8,619 bases of DNA from Actinomycetota bacterium (GCA_019347785.1 JAHWKQ010000081.1:1-8619), one strand, 5' to 3'. Counted from the stretch's first letter, positions 1 through 6,871 are shown. Translations and numbers: made by a program. Notes: a model not told the origin generated them from the sequence alone.

Positions 1-2300
1 CACCGGTCGACCCATCCGGCCAGCAGCTCCTCCTGGCCGGGCTGCCAGAACCCCGACGCCAGCGCGCGCATCATCGCCAGCGTCAGGTCCCCGCCACCCG
101 TCAGCGCCTCCCACGCGGCCGTCTTGGCCGACCCGTCCGGCCGGGCGGCCCGCGCGGCCGCCGCACGGCGCGCGCCGAAGTCGGTCGGGTCCCGCTCGAG
201 CTCACCCGCCACGAGCGCCTCGTCGCCGTCGCCGGCGGCGGCCAGGGCCGTCACGATGTGCCAGCGCAGGTCGGTGTCGACGGCCAGGCCCTCGACGCGC
301 TCGGCTCCGCCCAGCAGGGCTCGGGCCCGCCCGAGGTCGTCGGGGCTGTCGGCGGCGGACACCCACGTGCGGGCCCACACGAGCTGGGCGTCGGAGCCGG
401 GCGGCGCCTGGGCGAGCTCCTCGCGGGCGCGGCCGGCCAGCAGGGCCCGGGCGGCGGGGCGGTTGGCCGGGTCCCCGTACCGGTCGATCGCCGCCCGGGC
501 CTGGCCCAGCAGCGTCTGCAACAGGGTGATGTCGGTCTCGCGGGCGGCGTGCGCGACGACGAGGCGGACCCAGCGGCGTGTCGCCAGCTCCGCGTCGCGG
601 GTCATGTCCCAGGCCGCGCTCCAGCACAGCGCCCGGGCCAGCGGCTGCTCCAGATCGGACAGCCGCTCGTCGAGGGTGGCCAGCGACCGCTCGTCGAGGC
701 GCACCTTGGCGTAGGCCAGGTCGTCGTCGTTGACCAGCAGCAGGTCGGGCACCGCCTGGCCGCCGGCCTCGCGGACGGGGGTGTGCCGCCCGGCGACGTC
801 CAGCTCCAGGCGCCGGCGCCGGGCCAGCCGGTCGCCGTCGCCGCCGTACAGGCCCAGCGCCAGCCGGTGCGCGCGCAGGGTGGGATGACGCGCCGGCGCC
901 TCCTGCAGGACCGCCAGCGACCGGTACGTGTCACCGTCGGCCTGGGCCTCCGGACGCAGTGTCGCCACCCCCGCCGTCTCCAGCCACTGCCGCGACCACG
1001 CGCCGAGGTCGCGCCCGGAGGCCTGCTCGAGGGCTGCCAGGAAGTCCGCGAGGGTGGCGTTGGCGTACTCGTGGCGGCGGAAGTAGCCGCGCAGCCCGGC
1101 CATGAACGCGTCGCGGCCCACCCAGGCCACGAGCTGCTTGAGCACCGACGCCCCCTTGGCGTAGGTGATCCCGTCGAAGCTCACGCGTACCGCGTTCGTG
1201 TCGGCGTTGTCCGCCACGATGGGGTGGGTCGACGGCAGTTGGTCCTGCTGGTAGGCCCACGCCTTCACCCCGTGGGCGAAGCCGGCCCAGGCGTCGCGGA
1301 AGCGCGTGGCCTCGGCCAGCGCCAGCGTCCCCATGTAGGTGGCGAAGCTCTCGTTCAGCCACAGGTCGTCCCACCAGCGCATGGTGACCAGGTCGCCGAA
1401 CCACATGTGCGCCATCTCGTGCAGGATGGTGCCGGCGCGGCCCTGCCGGGCGGCGTCGGTGACCTTGGACCGGAACACGTAGCTCTCGCTGAGCGTGACG
1501 CAGCCGGCGTTCTCCATGGCCCCGAAGTTGAACTCGGGCACGAACAGCTGGTCGTACTTGCCGAACGGATAGGGGTAGTCGAAGGCGCCGGTGAAGAAAT
1601 CGAATCCCTGGCGCGTCACTGTAAGGATCTCGTCGACGTCGAGATGGGGGAGGAGCGACTGTCGACAGAACACGCCGAGATCGATCCCGGCGTGTCGGTC
1701 GCGCACGGCGTGGAAGGGGCCCGCCACCAGCGCGGTGATGTACGGCGACACCGGCGGGGTGGGAGCGAAGCGCCACGTGCCGGGCTCGCCTCCCGTCGGC
1801 CGCTCGAGGACCGCGCCGTTGCTGACGACCTCCCACCCGGCGGGCGCCCGGACCGTCAAGGTGAACCGTGCCTTGAGGTCGGGCTGATCGAAGCAGGCGT
1901 AGACCCGGTGCGCGTCGAACGGCTCGAACTGCGTGTGCAGGTAGTGGTGACCGTCCACGGGGTCGACGAACCGGTGCAGGCCGGCCCCGGTCCGGCGGTA
2001 GGCGCAACGCGCCCCGACCCGCAGCTCGTTGTGGGCCCGCAGGTCGTCCAGCTCGAGCCGGTGGCCGGTGAAGGCGGCCGCGGGCAGGGTGCGGCCGTTC
2101 AACTCGGCGGTCGAGACGCCCCGGGCGTCGAGGTCGACGAAGGTGGATGCGCCCGGCTCGGCACAGTCGAAGCGCACCACCGTCTGGCTGGTGAACGTGT
2201 CCCCGTCCTCCAGGTCCACGGCGACCTCGTAGCCCACGGCGGACAGCAGGGCGGCGCGGGCACGGGCCTCGTCCCGGGTCAGGGCGTCGGTGGCGGGCAA
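1..2300 (-). CDS. pepN: Aminopeptidase N (M1 zinc metallopeptidase), C-terminus cut by window edge
   Basis: Cytosolic M1-family aminopeptidase that removes N-terminal residues from peptides during protein turnover. The 766 visible residues read without a stop to the left edge; related actinobacterial PepN proteins are about 850 residues, so roughly 80-90 C-terminal residues are probably missing. The N-terminal beta domain spans about residues 1-190. The exopeptidase motif GAMEN is at 260-264. The zinc site is HEMAH at 294-298 (ligands H294 and H298, catalytic E295), with the third ligand E317 in LNESFATY, giving the expected HExxH-x18-E spacing. Y380 in the stretch GITYAKGAS fits the transition-state-stabilising tyrosine. 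From about residue 520 the helical part resembles the ERAP1-like C-terminal domain. I chose the TTG at 2300-2298 because a GAAGGA ribosome site lies 7 bases upstream and the resulting start (LPATDALTRDEA) lines up with the usual MPGTNLTRDEA-like beginning of this family. It follows SURF1 by 71 bases. Bases around 1561-1680 are locally less GC-rich (about 60% by hand count) but the frame stays intact. Confidence 0.96.
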   Translation of the reverse strand, partial: MPATDALTRDEARARAALLSAVGYEVAVDLEDGDTFTSQTVVRFDCAEPGASTFVDLDARGVSTAELNGRTLPAAAFTGHRLELDDLRAHNELRVGARCAYRRTGAGLHRFVDPVDGHHYLHTQFEPFDAHRVYACFDQPDLKARFTLTVRAPAGWEVVSNGAVLERPTGGEPGTWRFAPTPPVSPYITALVAGPFHAVRDRHAGIDLGVFCRQSLLPHLDVDEILTVTRQGFDFFTGAFDYPYPFGKYDQLFVPEFNFGAMENAGCVTLSESYVFRSKVTDAARQGRAGTILHEMAHMWFGDLVTMRWWDDLWLNESFATYMGTLALAEATRFRDAWAGFAHGVKAWAYQQDQLPSTHPIVADNADTNAVRVSFDGITYAKGASVLKQLVAWVGRDAFMAGLRGYFRRHEYANATLADFLAALEQASGRDLGAWSRQWLETAGVATLRPEAQADGDTYRSLAVLQEAPARHPTLRAHRLALGLYGGDGDRLARRRRLELDVAGRHTPVREAGGQAVPDLLLVNDDDLAYAKVRLDERSLATLDERLSDLEQPLARALCWSAAWDMTRDAELATRRWVRLVVAHAARETDITLLQTLLGQARAAIDRYGDPANRPAARALLAGRAREELAQAPPGSDAQLVWARTWVSAADSPDDLGRARALLGGAERVEGLAVDTDLRWHIVTALAAAGDGDEALVAGELERDPTDFGARRAAAARAARPDGSAKTAAWEALTGGGDLTLAMMRALASGFWQPGQEELLAGWVDR

Positions 2301-2307
2301 CGGCCGG

Positions 2308-2313
2308 TCCTTC
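2308..2313 (-). promoter_or_regulatory. Ribosome binding site deciding the pepN TTG start
   Basis: On the minus strand this reads GAAGGA, a good complement to the 16S rRNA 3' end, with 7 bases between it and the TTG codon at 2300-2298. There is no ATG or GTG with comparable support nearby, and the protein beginning at this TTG matches the family N-terminus. Confidence 0.7.
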
Positions 2314-2371
2314 GCGTCGGTGGAGCGGCGAGGCGCGGCCACGGTAGCGCCCGGGTCCCCCGAGTCGGCGG

Positions 2372-3175
2372 TCAGCTCCCGCGCCCGGCCACCGGGGCGG
2401 CCGCGGGAGGATCACCGAGGTGCCCGCCGTGACGCGCGCCGCCACGCTGCTCGCGGGCGGTCCGGGCCAGCAGGAGTGGATAGCCCACCACGACGATGAT
2501 GGCGAACAGGAACCACTGGCCCGCATAGGACAGATGCGGCCCCTCCGTCAGGGGGGGCAGCCGCGCGGGCACGGGCAGGGACCCCGGCTGCGGCGGGGAC
2601 TGGCGCCGCAGCTGTACGTAGACGGGCGCCAGCGGCGCCGGCGCCGGCCCGGCCAGCCTGTCCAGGTCCACCTGGGACACGAACTCCAGACGTCCCGACT
2701 CCGCGCGACCGTACTGGTCGGTCCGCCGGCCCGTGTGCACCACGCCGTGGACGGTGACCGGTCCCACCGGCGGTGTGGCGGGCCTCACGGGTGGTCCGGG
2801 AACCCGGTAGGGGACCCAGCCGCGATCGATGATCACGGCACGGTCGTCGCCGGTCACGAGCGGCGTCAGCACGTGATGGCCGGGCTGCCCGGCCCGGGAG
2901 CGTGCGGTGAGCAGCACCTCGGCGCCCGTGTCGTAGGTCCCCGTGACGGTCGCCCGCCGCCACTGCACCGACCGCGGATCCCCGCCGGCCCCCCGCAGCA
3001 GGGCGGACAGCGGCCGCGCCGGGGCCTCGTGACGGCGCCGCACGACCGCGTTGAGCTGCCGGCGCTCGTCGAGCCGGCGCAGCTGCCAGAAACCCAGGTT
3101 GACGAAGCCCACGACGGCGACCACGACGAGGACGTGGCCGGCCAGCCACCTCGGACGCAGCAGGAACCGGTGCAT
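2372..3175 (-). CDS. SURF1-family cytochrome c oxidase assembly protein
   Basis: Membrane protein of the SURF1/Shy1 family, which helps assemble aa3-type cytochrome c oxidase (haem a insertion in characterised members). The 267-residue protein has the family's two-helix layout. A first transmembrane segment lies at about 11-30 and is followed at once by the hallmark GFWQLRRLDER (28-38). A long extracytoplasmic loop carries RGWVPY (118-123). A second segment lies at about 219-238, preceded by the conserved stretch EGPHLSYAGQWFLFA (211-225). The C-terminal tail (about 240-267) is Gly/Ala/Pro/Arg-rich and probably disordered. The ATG at 3175 puts the basic stretch MHRFLLRPRW just before the first helix, as expected; the Shine-Dalgarno sequence there is weak. 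No cox, cta or haem genes are next to it in this window, so its role rests on family membership. It lies 57 bases downstream of the aldo/keto reductase and 71 bases upstream of pepN, on the same strand. Confidence 0.92.
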   Translation of the reverse strand: MHRFLLRPRWLAGHVLVVVAVVGFVNLGFWQLRRLDERRQLNAVVRRRHEAPARPLSALLRGAGGDPRSVQWRRATVTGTYDTGAEVLLTARSRAGQPGHHVLTPLVTGDDRAVIIDRGWVPYRVPGPPVRPATPPVGPVTVHGVVHTGRRTDQYGRAESGRLEFVSQVDLDRLAGPAPAPLAPVYVQLRRQSPPQPGSLPVPARLPPLTEGPHLSYAGQWFLFAIIVVVGYPLLLARTAREQRGGARHGGHLGDPPAAAPVAGRGS

Positions 3176-3232
3176 GGGCCAATGGTGCCGACCCGGCGGG
3201 GCGGGGGCACGCGGGGCAGCCGGAGTCTGCGG

Positions 3233-4051
3233 TCAGTCCTCCCAGTCGGGTGCGAACGGCGGGTCGATGATGCGCTCGCCGCGCTCGAGGCCGTCGATGC
3301 GCCCGTGCTCCTCGTCGCTGAGCGCGAAGTCGAAGATGTCGATGTTGGCCTGGATGTGCTCCCGGCTGGTCGACTTGGGGATGGCCGAGACGTTGTCCTG
3401 GTCGATCAGCCAGCGCAGCGCCACCTGGGCGGCCGTCTTGTTCTTCGCCCGGGCGATCTCGTCCAGCACGGACTCGTCGGAGAAGACCTCACCACGGGCC
3501 AGCGGGGAGTAGGCGGTCACCATCGCGTCGTGACGGCGCGCGGCCTGGATGACCTTGTGCTGCGAAAGGAACGGGTGGTACTCGACCTGGTTGCACAGCA
3601 GCGGGGCGTGCTCGGCGGACTTGTCGAACAGCGATGGGGGGAAGTTGCTCACGCCGAGGTGACGGATCTTGCCGTCGTCGCGCAGGAGAAGCATCGCGTC
3701 GAGAGTCTCGCGGATGGACTCGAACTCCACCGGCCAGTGGATCAACAACAGGTCGACGAAGTCGGTGCCCAGCTTGCGCAGGCTCTCCTCGGTCGAGGAG
3801 ATCACGTCGTCGTGGGCGTGGTTGTCGTTGGAGATCTTGGTGGTCACCCACAGCTCGCCCCGGTCGACCGGCGTGGAGCGCAGCACCGCGCCGATCTTGT
3901 CCTCGTTGCCGTACATCTGCGCGGTGTCGAGGTGGCGGTAGCCGATGTCGAGTGCCTGCTCCACGGCGGCACGGCACTCCTCGCCCTCCAGCTGCCAGGT
4001 GCCGAGCCCGATCACGGGCACGTGCTCGCCCCGGACGTTGACGAATTCCAT
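3233..4051 (-). CDS. Aldo/keto reductase, DkgB-like (2,5-diketo-D-gluconate reductase family)
   Basis: Soluble NADPH-dependent (beta/alpha)8-barrel reductase of 272 residues, full length for the family. The AKR catalytic tetrad is complete: D42 and Y47 in LDTAQMYGNE (41-50), K72 in TTKI, and H105 in LLLIHWP. The NADPH 2'-phosphate loop is IPKSTSREHI (224-233). The end, PPFAPDWED, resembles the LAPEWD end of E. coli DkgB, and the barrel fits that subgroup, which reduces 2,5-diketo-D-gluconate, methylglyoxal and related carbonyls. The true substrate cannot be read from sequence. The ATG at 4051 is supported by GGAG with a 7-base spacer (4062-4059). The gene lies 55 bases after the short-chain dehydrogenase and 57 before SURF1, so co-transcription is possible. 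Its composition is less GC-rich than its neighbours: hand counts give 37/60 G+C at both 3301-3360 and 3781-3840, against 53/60 at 4501-4560. The protein is rich in Asn, Asp, Ile and His. Confidence 0.93.
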   Translation of the reverse strand: MEFVNVRGEHVPVIGLGTWQLEGEECRAAVEQALDIGYRHLDTAQMYGNEDKIGAVLRSTPVDRGELWVTTKISNDNHAHDDVISSTEESLRKLGTDFVDLLLIHWPVEFESIRETLDAMLLLRDDGKIRHLGVSNFPPSLFDKSAEHAPLLCNQVEYHPFLSQHKVIQAARRHDAMVTAYSPLARGEVFSDESVLDEIARAKNKTAAQVALRWLIDQDNVSAIPKSTSREHIQANIDIFDFALSDEEHGRIDGLERGERIIDPPFAPDWED

Positions 4052-4106
4052 GTGGTCGCTCCAGTCCCGTTGGCTGTCACAGGAGCCTTGCCGCCGGCGC
4101 CGGAAC

Positions 4107-4895
4107 CTACGCCCCCGCGCGCCGGCGCCGGGCGCCGACGGCGACCACCCGCCGGGTGACCGCGGCCGGCAGCACCTTCGACACGGCCGCGGCAGTGGCG
4201 TTGACCACGCCGGGAATCGTCAGCACCCGACCGGACGACAGGGCGCGCAGACCGGCCGCCGCGACCCGGTCCGCGCTCATCCACAGCCCGTCTGGGACGG
4301 GCCCCGTGCCCACCCCGGCGCTCTGCTGGAACTCGGTCCGCGTGAAGCCCGGGCACAGCGCGAGCACCCGCACCCCGCTGCCGCGCAGCTCCTCGTGCAG
4401 GGCCTGACTGAAGCTTGCGAGGAAGGCCTTGGTGGCCCCGTAGGTCGCCCCGTACGGGTACGGCTGGTAGGCCGCCAGCGACGCCACGTTGACCACGGCG
4501 CCCCGCCCCCGCTCCCGCATGCCGGGCAGCGCCGCGCGCGCCAGCCGCAGGGGGGCGACGACGTTGACGCGCACCTGGAGCTCCTCGCGGTCGGCGGGCA
4601 GGTCGGCGAACGGCCCGGAGGTGCCGAAGCCCGCGTTGTTGACGAGCAGGTCGACCGGCCGGTCGGCGTCGGCCAGGCGGGCCTCGACCCGGGCCAGGTC
4701 GGATGGCTCGCCCAGGTCGGCGGTGACCACCTCGACGGCGGCCGGGGCCAGCCCGGCGGCGAGCGCCCGCAGCCGTGCGCCCCGGCGCGCGACGAGCACG
4801 AGCTCGGTGCCGTCGGCGGCCAGCCGCCGGGCGAACGCCTCGCCGATGCCGCTGGACGCGCCGGTGACCAGCGCACGGGACCACCTCGGTGCCAT
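4107..4895 (-). CDS. Short-chain dehydrogenase/reductase (classical SDR)
   Basis: NAD(P)(H)-dependent Rossmann-fold oxidoreductase of 262 residues, typical for classical SDRs. It has the cofactor motif TGASSGIG (11-18), D60 after the third strand, NNAG (86-89), and the catalytic set N111, S139, Y152 and K156 (YGATK). The loop PGFTRTEF (182-189) follows the active site as in families that act on diverse alcohols and ketones. R37 and R38 (VARRGARL) after the second strand favour NADP(H) over NAD(H), an inference. The tail is basic (VGARRRRAGA). The ATG at 4895 gives MAPRWSRALVTGASSG, a normal lead-in to the first strand. An in-frame ATG at 5093 would add 66 Arg/Pro-rich residues and run antisense into the GH5 gene, so I reject it. 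The Shine-Dalgarno sequence before 4895 is poor, so a leaderless or weakly translated message is possible. The gene is divergent from the GH5 gene across 70 bases and heads the leftward run. Confidence 0.93.
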   Translation of the reverse strand: MAPRWSRALVTGASSGIGEAFARRLAADGTELVLVARRGARLRALAAGLAPAAVEVVTADLGEPSDLARVEARLADADRPVDLLVNNAGFGTSGPFADLPADREELQVRVNVVAPLRLARAALPGMRERGRGAVVNVASLAAYQPYPYGATYGATKAFLASFSQALHEELRGSGVRVLALCPGFTRTEFQQSAGVGTGPVPDGLWMSADRVAAAGLRALSSGRVLTIPGVVNATAAAVSKVLPAAVTRRVVAVGARRRRAGA

Positions 4896-4928
4896 GGGCG
4901 CGTCTGTGCCCCGGCGGCGGGGAAAGGA

Positions 4929-4940
4929 TGCCCCGGGGCA
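4929..4940. repeat. Perfect 12-base palindrome TGCCCCGGGGCA, candidate operator
   Basis: TGCCCCGGGGCA equals its own reverse complement. It lies 26 bases before the GH5 GTG and 34 bases before the SDR ATG, a position suited to a regulator that controls both genes. A half-site copy, TGCCCCGG, lies at 4907-4914. No regulator gene is present in the window, so binding is speculative. Confidence 0.35.
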
Positions 4941-4953
4941 AGTGGCCACGACG

Positions 4954-4958
4954 GGAGG
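4954..4958 (+). promoter_or_regulatory. Ribosome binding site deciding the GH5 GTG start
   Basis: GGAGG, within the purine run GGGAGGGAG (4953-4961), lies 7 bases upstream of the GTG at 4966. This is the strongest Shine-Dalgarno sequence in the window. It rules in the GTG start over the longer open frame that extends to 4489 antisense to the SDR gene. Confidence 0.75.
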
Positions 4959-4965
4959 GAGCGCC

Positions 4966-6843
4966 GTGCCGCTGACGGTCGCCGGGCCATGGTTCGCCGA
5001 CGAGCACGGGCGCCTGGCCCTGCTGCGGGGCGTCAACCTGGCGGGCAGCTCGAAGGTTCCGGCCGCGCCCGACGGGTCCACGCACCTGCCCACGGACTTC
5101 TCCGGGCACCGCGACGTGTCGTTCGTGGGCCGGCCGTTCCCGCTGGAGGAGGCCGACGAGCACTACGGGCGGCTGCGCCACTGGGGCTTCGACTGCCTGC
5201 GCTTCCTGGTGACCTGGGAGGCCGTCGAGCACGGCGGGCCCGGCGAGCGCGACGAGGCGTACCTGGACTACCTGCGAGCCGTGGTGGAGCGGGCCGGCGC
5301 GCACGGCCTCACCGTCTTCGTCGATCCCCACCAGGACGTGTGGAGCCGCATGTCCGGCGGCGACGGAGCGCCGGGGTGGACGCTGGAGCTGGCCGGCTTC
5401 GACGTCCCGCGCCTGGACGAGGCGGAGGCGGCCGTCACGATGCAGCGGCGCGGCCCGGGCGGGTACCCGCCGATGACCTGGACGACCAACGACGTGCGGC
5501 TGGCCAGCGCGACGATGTTCTCGCTGTTCTTCGCCGGGGACCGGGTCGCCCCGGGGGCGCGGCTGCACGGCGAGCCGGCGCAGGGCTTCCTGCAGCGTCA
5601 CTTCATCGGCGCCATGCGCGCCGTCGCGGAGCGCGTCGCCGACCTGCCGCACGTGGTCGGGTACGACACGCTGAACGAGCCGAGCCCCGGCTACCTCGGC
5701 ATCGGCGACCTCGCGCGGGTGCTGCCGACGCTCGCGCGAGGCCCGCGCCTGACCGGACTGGATTCGCTGAGCGTCGGCGCCGGCTTCCCCCGTGACGTGG
5801 AGCTCGGCGCCGGCTTCCTCCACGACGCCGGGCACGCTGACGAACACCGGCCGGTCACACTCAACCCCGCCGGGGTGTCGGCATGGCGCCGCCCCGACGC
5901 CGACGTGTGGCGCGCGCATGGCGTGTGGGACGTCGGCGACGACGGCCGGCCCCGGCTGCTGCGCCCGGCCCACTTCGCCGACGTCGACTTCCGCGACGAC
6001 TGCCTGCGCCTGTTCGCCCGGGCATACGCCGAGGCGCTGAGCGACGCGCACCGCACGGCGGTGTTCTTCGTCGAGGGGACCCCGGGCGACGCGCGGCCTC
6101 CCCGGTGGGACGCCGACGCCCCGGTCGTCAACGCCGGCCACTGGTACGACGCGCGAACCCTGTTCGAGCGCCGCTACGACCCGGCGGTCGCGTGGGACCA
6201 GGGAACGGGGCGGCGCGTCGAGGGCGAGGCCGCGGTGCGTCGCTCGTTCGTCGAGCAGATCGGGTCGCTGGTCGCCGCGTCGCGCGAGTCCCTCGGCGAC
6301 GTCCCGACCCTGGTGGGCGAGTTCGGGCTCGCGTTCGACCTCGACGACGGCGCCGCCTTCGCCACCGGCGACTTCTCGGCGCACGAGCGGGCCCTGGACA
6401 GCTACTTCGCCGCGCTCGACGCCAACCTCGTGCACGCCACCTTGTGGAACTACACGCCCGACAACGACAACGCGCACGGCGACCGGTGGAACGGGGAGGA
6501 CCTGTCGGTCTACTCACGCGACCAGCGCACCGGCCGGGGCGGGCCGGACGACGGCGGCCGCGCCGTGCCCGGGTTCTGCCGCCCGCGGGTGTGGCGGGCC
6601 GCGGGGGTCCCGACCCACCAGGAGTTCGACCCCGCGACCGGGCTGTTCACCCTGGAGGTCGACGTCGACGCCGCCGTCGTGGCCCCGACCACCGTCTATC
6701 TCCCGCGGGTCCACTACCCCCACGGTGGGGTGGCGGACGTCTCCAGCGGTCACGCGCGGGTCGAGGCCCCGGCGCAGACGGTCACCTGGTTCGACGCCGC
6801 CGCGGGCGCCCAGCGCCTGTCGGTCGTGCCCCTGCACGGCTGA
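4966..6843 (+). CDS. GH5 glycoside hydrolase, glucosylceramidase/steryl-glucosidase-like (GH5_12-like)
   Basis: Predicted retaining beta-glycosidase of 625 residues. The (beta/alpha)8 barrel starts with RGVNLAGSSKVP (21-32). The acid/base is E238 in DTLNEPS and the nucleophile is E452 in LVGEFG. Other active-site stretches are VDPHQDVWSRMSGG (119-132), FFVEG (367-371), NAGHWYD (389-395) and ATLWNYTPDNDN (491-502). The HQDVWSR-SGG-GAP block, YPPMTWTTNDVRLA (167-180), SATMFSLFFAGD (181-192) and NPAGVSAW (300-307) through RAHGVWDV (317-324) recall, from memory, the fungal EGCrP1/EGCrP2 enzymes, which hydrolyse glucosylceramide and ergosteryl glucoside. A C-terminal beta-rich part (about 550-625) fits the Glyco_hydro_5_C domain of endoglycoceramidase relatives. 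There is no signal peptide or membrane segment, so it should act in the cytosol, as the fungal enzymes do. The start is the GTG at 4966, with GGAGG 7 bases upstream. Residues 270-289 contain a duplicated 10-residue unit. The substrate is inferred; other beta-glucosides or glycolipids are possible. Confidence 0.9.
   Translation: MPLTVAGPWFADEHGRLALLRGVNLAGSSKVPAAPDGSTHLPTDFSGHRDVSFVGRPFPLEEADEHYGRLRHWGFDCLRFLVTWEAVEHGGPGERDEAYLDYLRAVVERAGAHGLTVFVDPHQDVWSRMSGGDGAPGWTLELAGFDVPRLDEAEAAVTMQRRGPGGYPPMTWTTNDVRLASATMFSLFFAGDRVAPGARLHGEPAQGFLQRHFIGAMRAVAERVADLPHVVGYDTLNEPSPGYLGIGDLARVLPTLARGPRLTGLDSLSVGAGFPRDVELGAGFLHDAGHADEHRPVTLNPAGVSAWRRPDADVWRAHGVWDVGDDGRPRLLRPAHFADVDFRDDCLRLFARAYAEALSDAHRTAVFFVEGTPGDARPPRWDADAPVVNAGHWYDARTLFERRYDPAVAWDQGTGRRVEGEAAVRRSFVEQIGSLVAASRESLGDVPTLVGEFGLAFDLDDGAAFATGDFSAHERALDSYFAALDANLVHATLWNYTPDNDNAHGDRWNGEDLSVYSRDQRTGRGGPDDGGRAVPGFCRPRVWRAAGVPTHQEFDPATGLFTLEVDVDAAVVAPTTVYLPRVHYPHGGVADVSSGHARVEAPAQTVTWFDAAAGAQRLSVVPLHG
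5774..5818 (+). repeat. In-frame direct repeat inside the GH5 gene (15-base copies, 30-base period)
   Basis: TCGGCGCCGGCTTCC occurs at 5774-5788 and again, identical, at 5804-5818. The 30-base period is exactly ten codons. At protein level VGAGFPRDVE (270-279) is followed by LGAGFLHDAG (280-289), so the repeat looks like a small in-frame tandem duplication that has since diverged. It lies between the barrel's acid/base region and the NPAGVSAW block. Confidence 0.6.
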
Positions 6844-6844
6844 T

Positions 6845-6862
6845 GGGCGGGCGGCCCCGCCC
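6845..6862. terminator. GC-rich hairpin between convergent genes, candidate bidirectional terminator
   Basis: GGGCGGG (6845-6851) pairs perfectly with CCCGCCC (6856-6862) around a 4-base loop CGGC. It occupies most of the 28-base gap between the GH5 stop (6843) and the permease stop (6872), where transcription from both sides must end. There is no T-tract on either strand, so it is not a canonical intrinsic terminator, though stem-only terminators are often proposed in GC-rich actinobacteria. Confidence 0.45.
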
Positions 6863-6871
6863 TCCCGGCGC

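Larger units (their letters stand above)
4896..4965. promoter_or_regulatory. Divergent intergenic region between SDR and GH5 genes
   Basis: Seventy bases separate two divergent start codons, so promoters for both must lie here or reach into the genes. I see no convincing -35/-10 pair on either strand. The region holds the octamer TGCCCCGG twice (4907-4914 and 4929-4936, start to start 22 bases, about two helical turns). The second copy is part of a perfect 12-base palindrome. It also holds the GGAGG ribosome site for the GH5 gene. A shared operator is a plausible inference, but short GC-only repeats arise easily at this base composition. Confidence 0.45.

Noticed and set aside
258..2432. 724-residue open frame on the plus strand
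   Set aside because: It is antisense to pepN, rich in Gly, Val, Gln and Arg with no recognisable domain, and arises because stop codons are rare in very GC-rich DNA. The pepN frame carries all catalytic motifs.
931..2526. 531-residue minus-strand frame over the pepN region
   Set aside because: Out of frame with the HEMAH and GAMEN motifs and made of Arg/Pro/Gly-rich sequence; a shadow of pepN.
4094..4103. CCGGCGCCGG palindrome between the SDR and aldo/keto reductase genes
   Set aside because: Ten-base GC palindromes are expected by chance at this composition, and there is no terminator-like tract or paired element.
2420..4159. 579-residue plus-strand frame across SURF1 and the aldo/keto reductase
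   Set aside because: Antisense to two well-supported genes and crosses their intergenic gap; no domain recognised.
4489..4965. Upstream extension of the GH5 gene, which could be taken for a long N-terminal region
   Set aside because: It is antisense to the SDR coding sequence, Arg/Ser/Ala-rich, and the GTG at 4966 has the best ribosome site in the window.
4896..5093. N-terminal extension of the SDR to an ATG at 5093
   Set aside because: The added 66 residues are low-complexity and overlap the start of the GH5 gene on the other strand; the family fold begins just after the ATG at 4895.
4012..6477. 821-residue open frame on the minus strand
   Set aside because: It lies antisense to the GH5 gene and overlaps the SDR gene in another frame; composition is Arg/Gly/Val/Ala-rich without motifs. 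A GC shadow.
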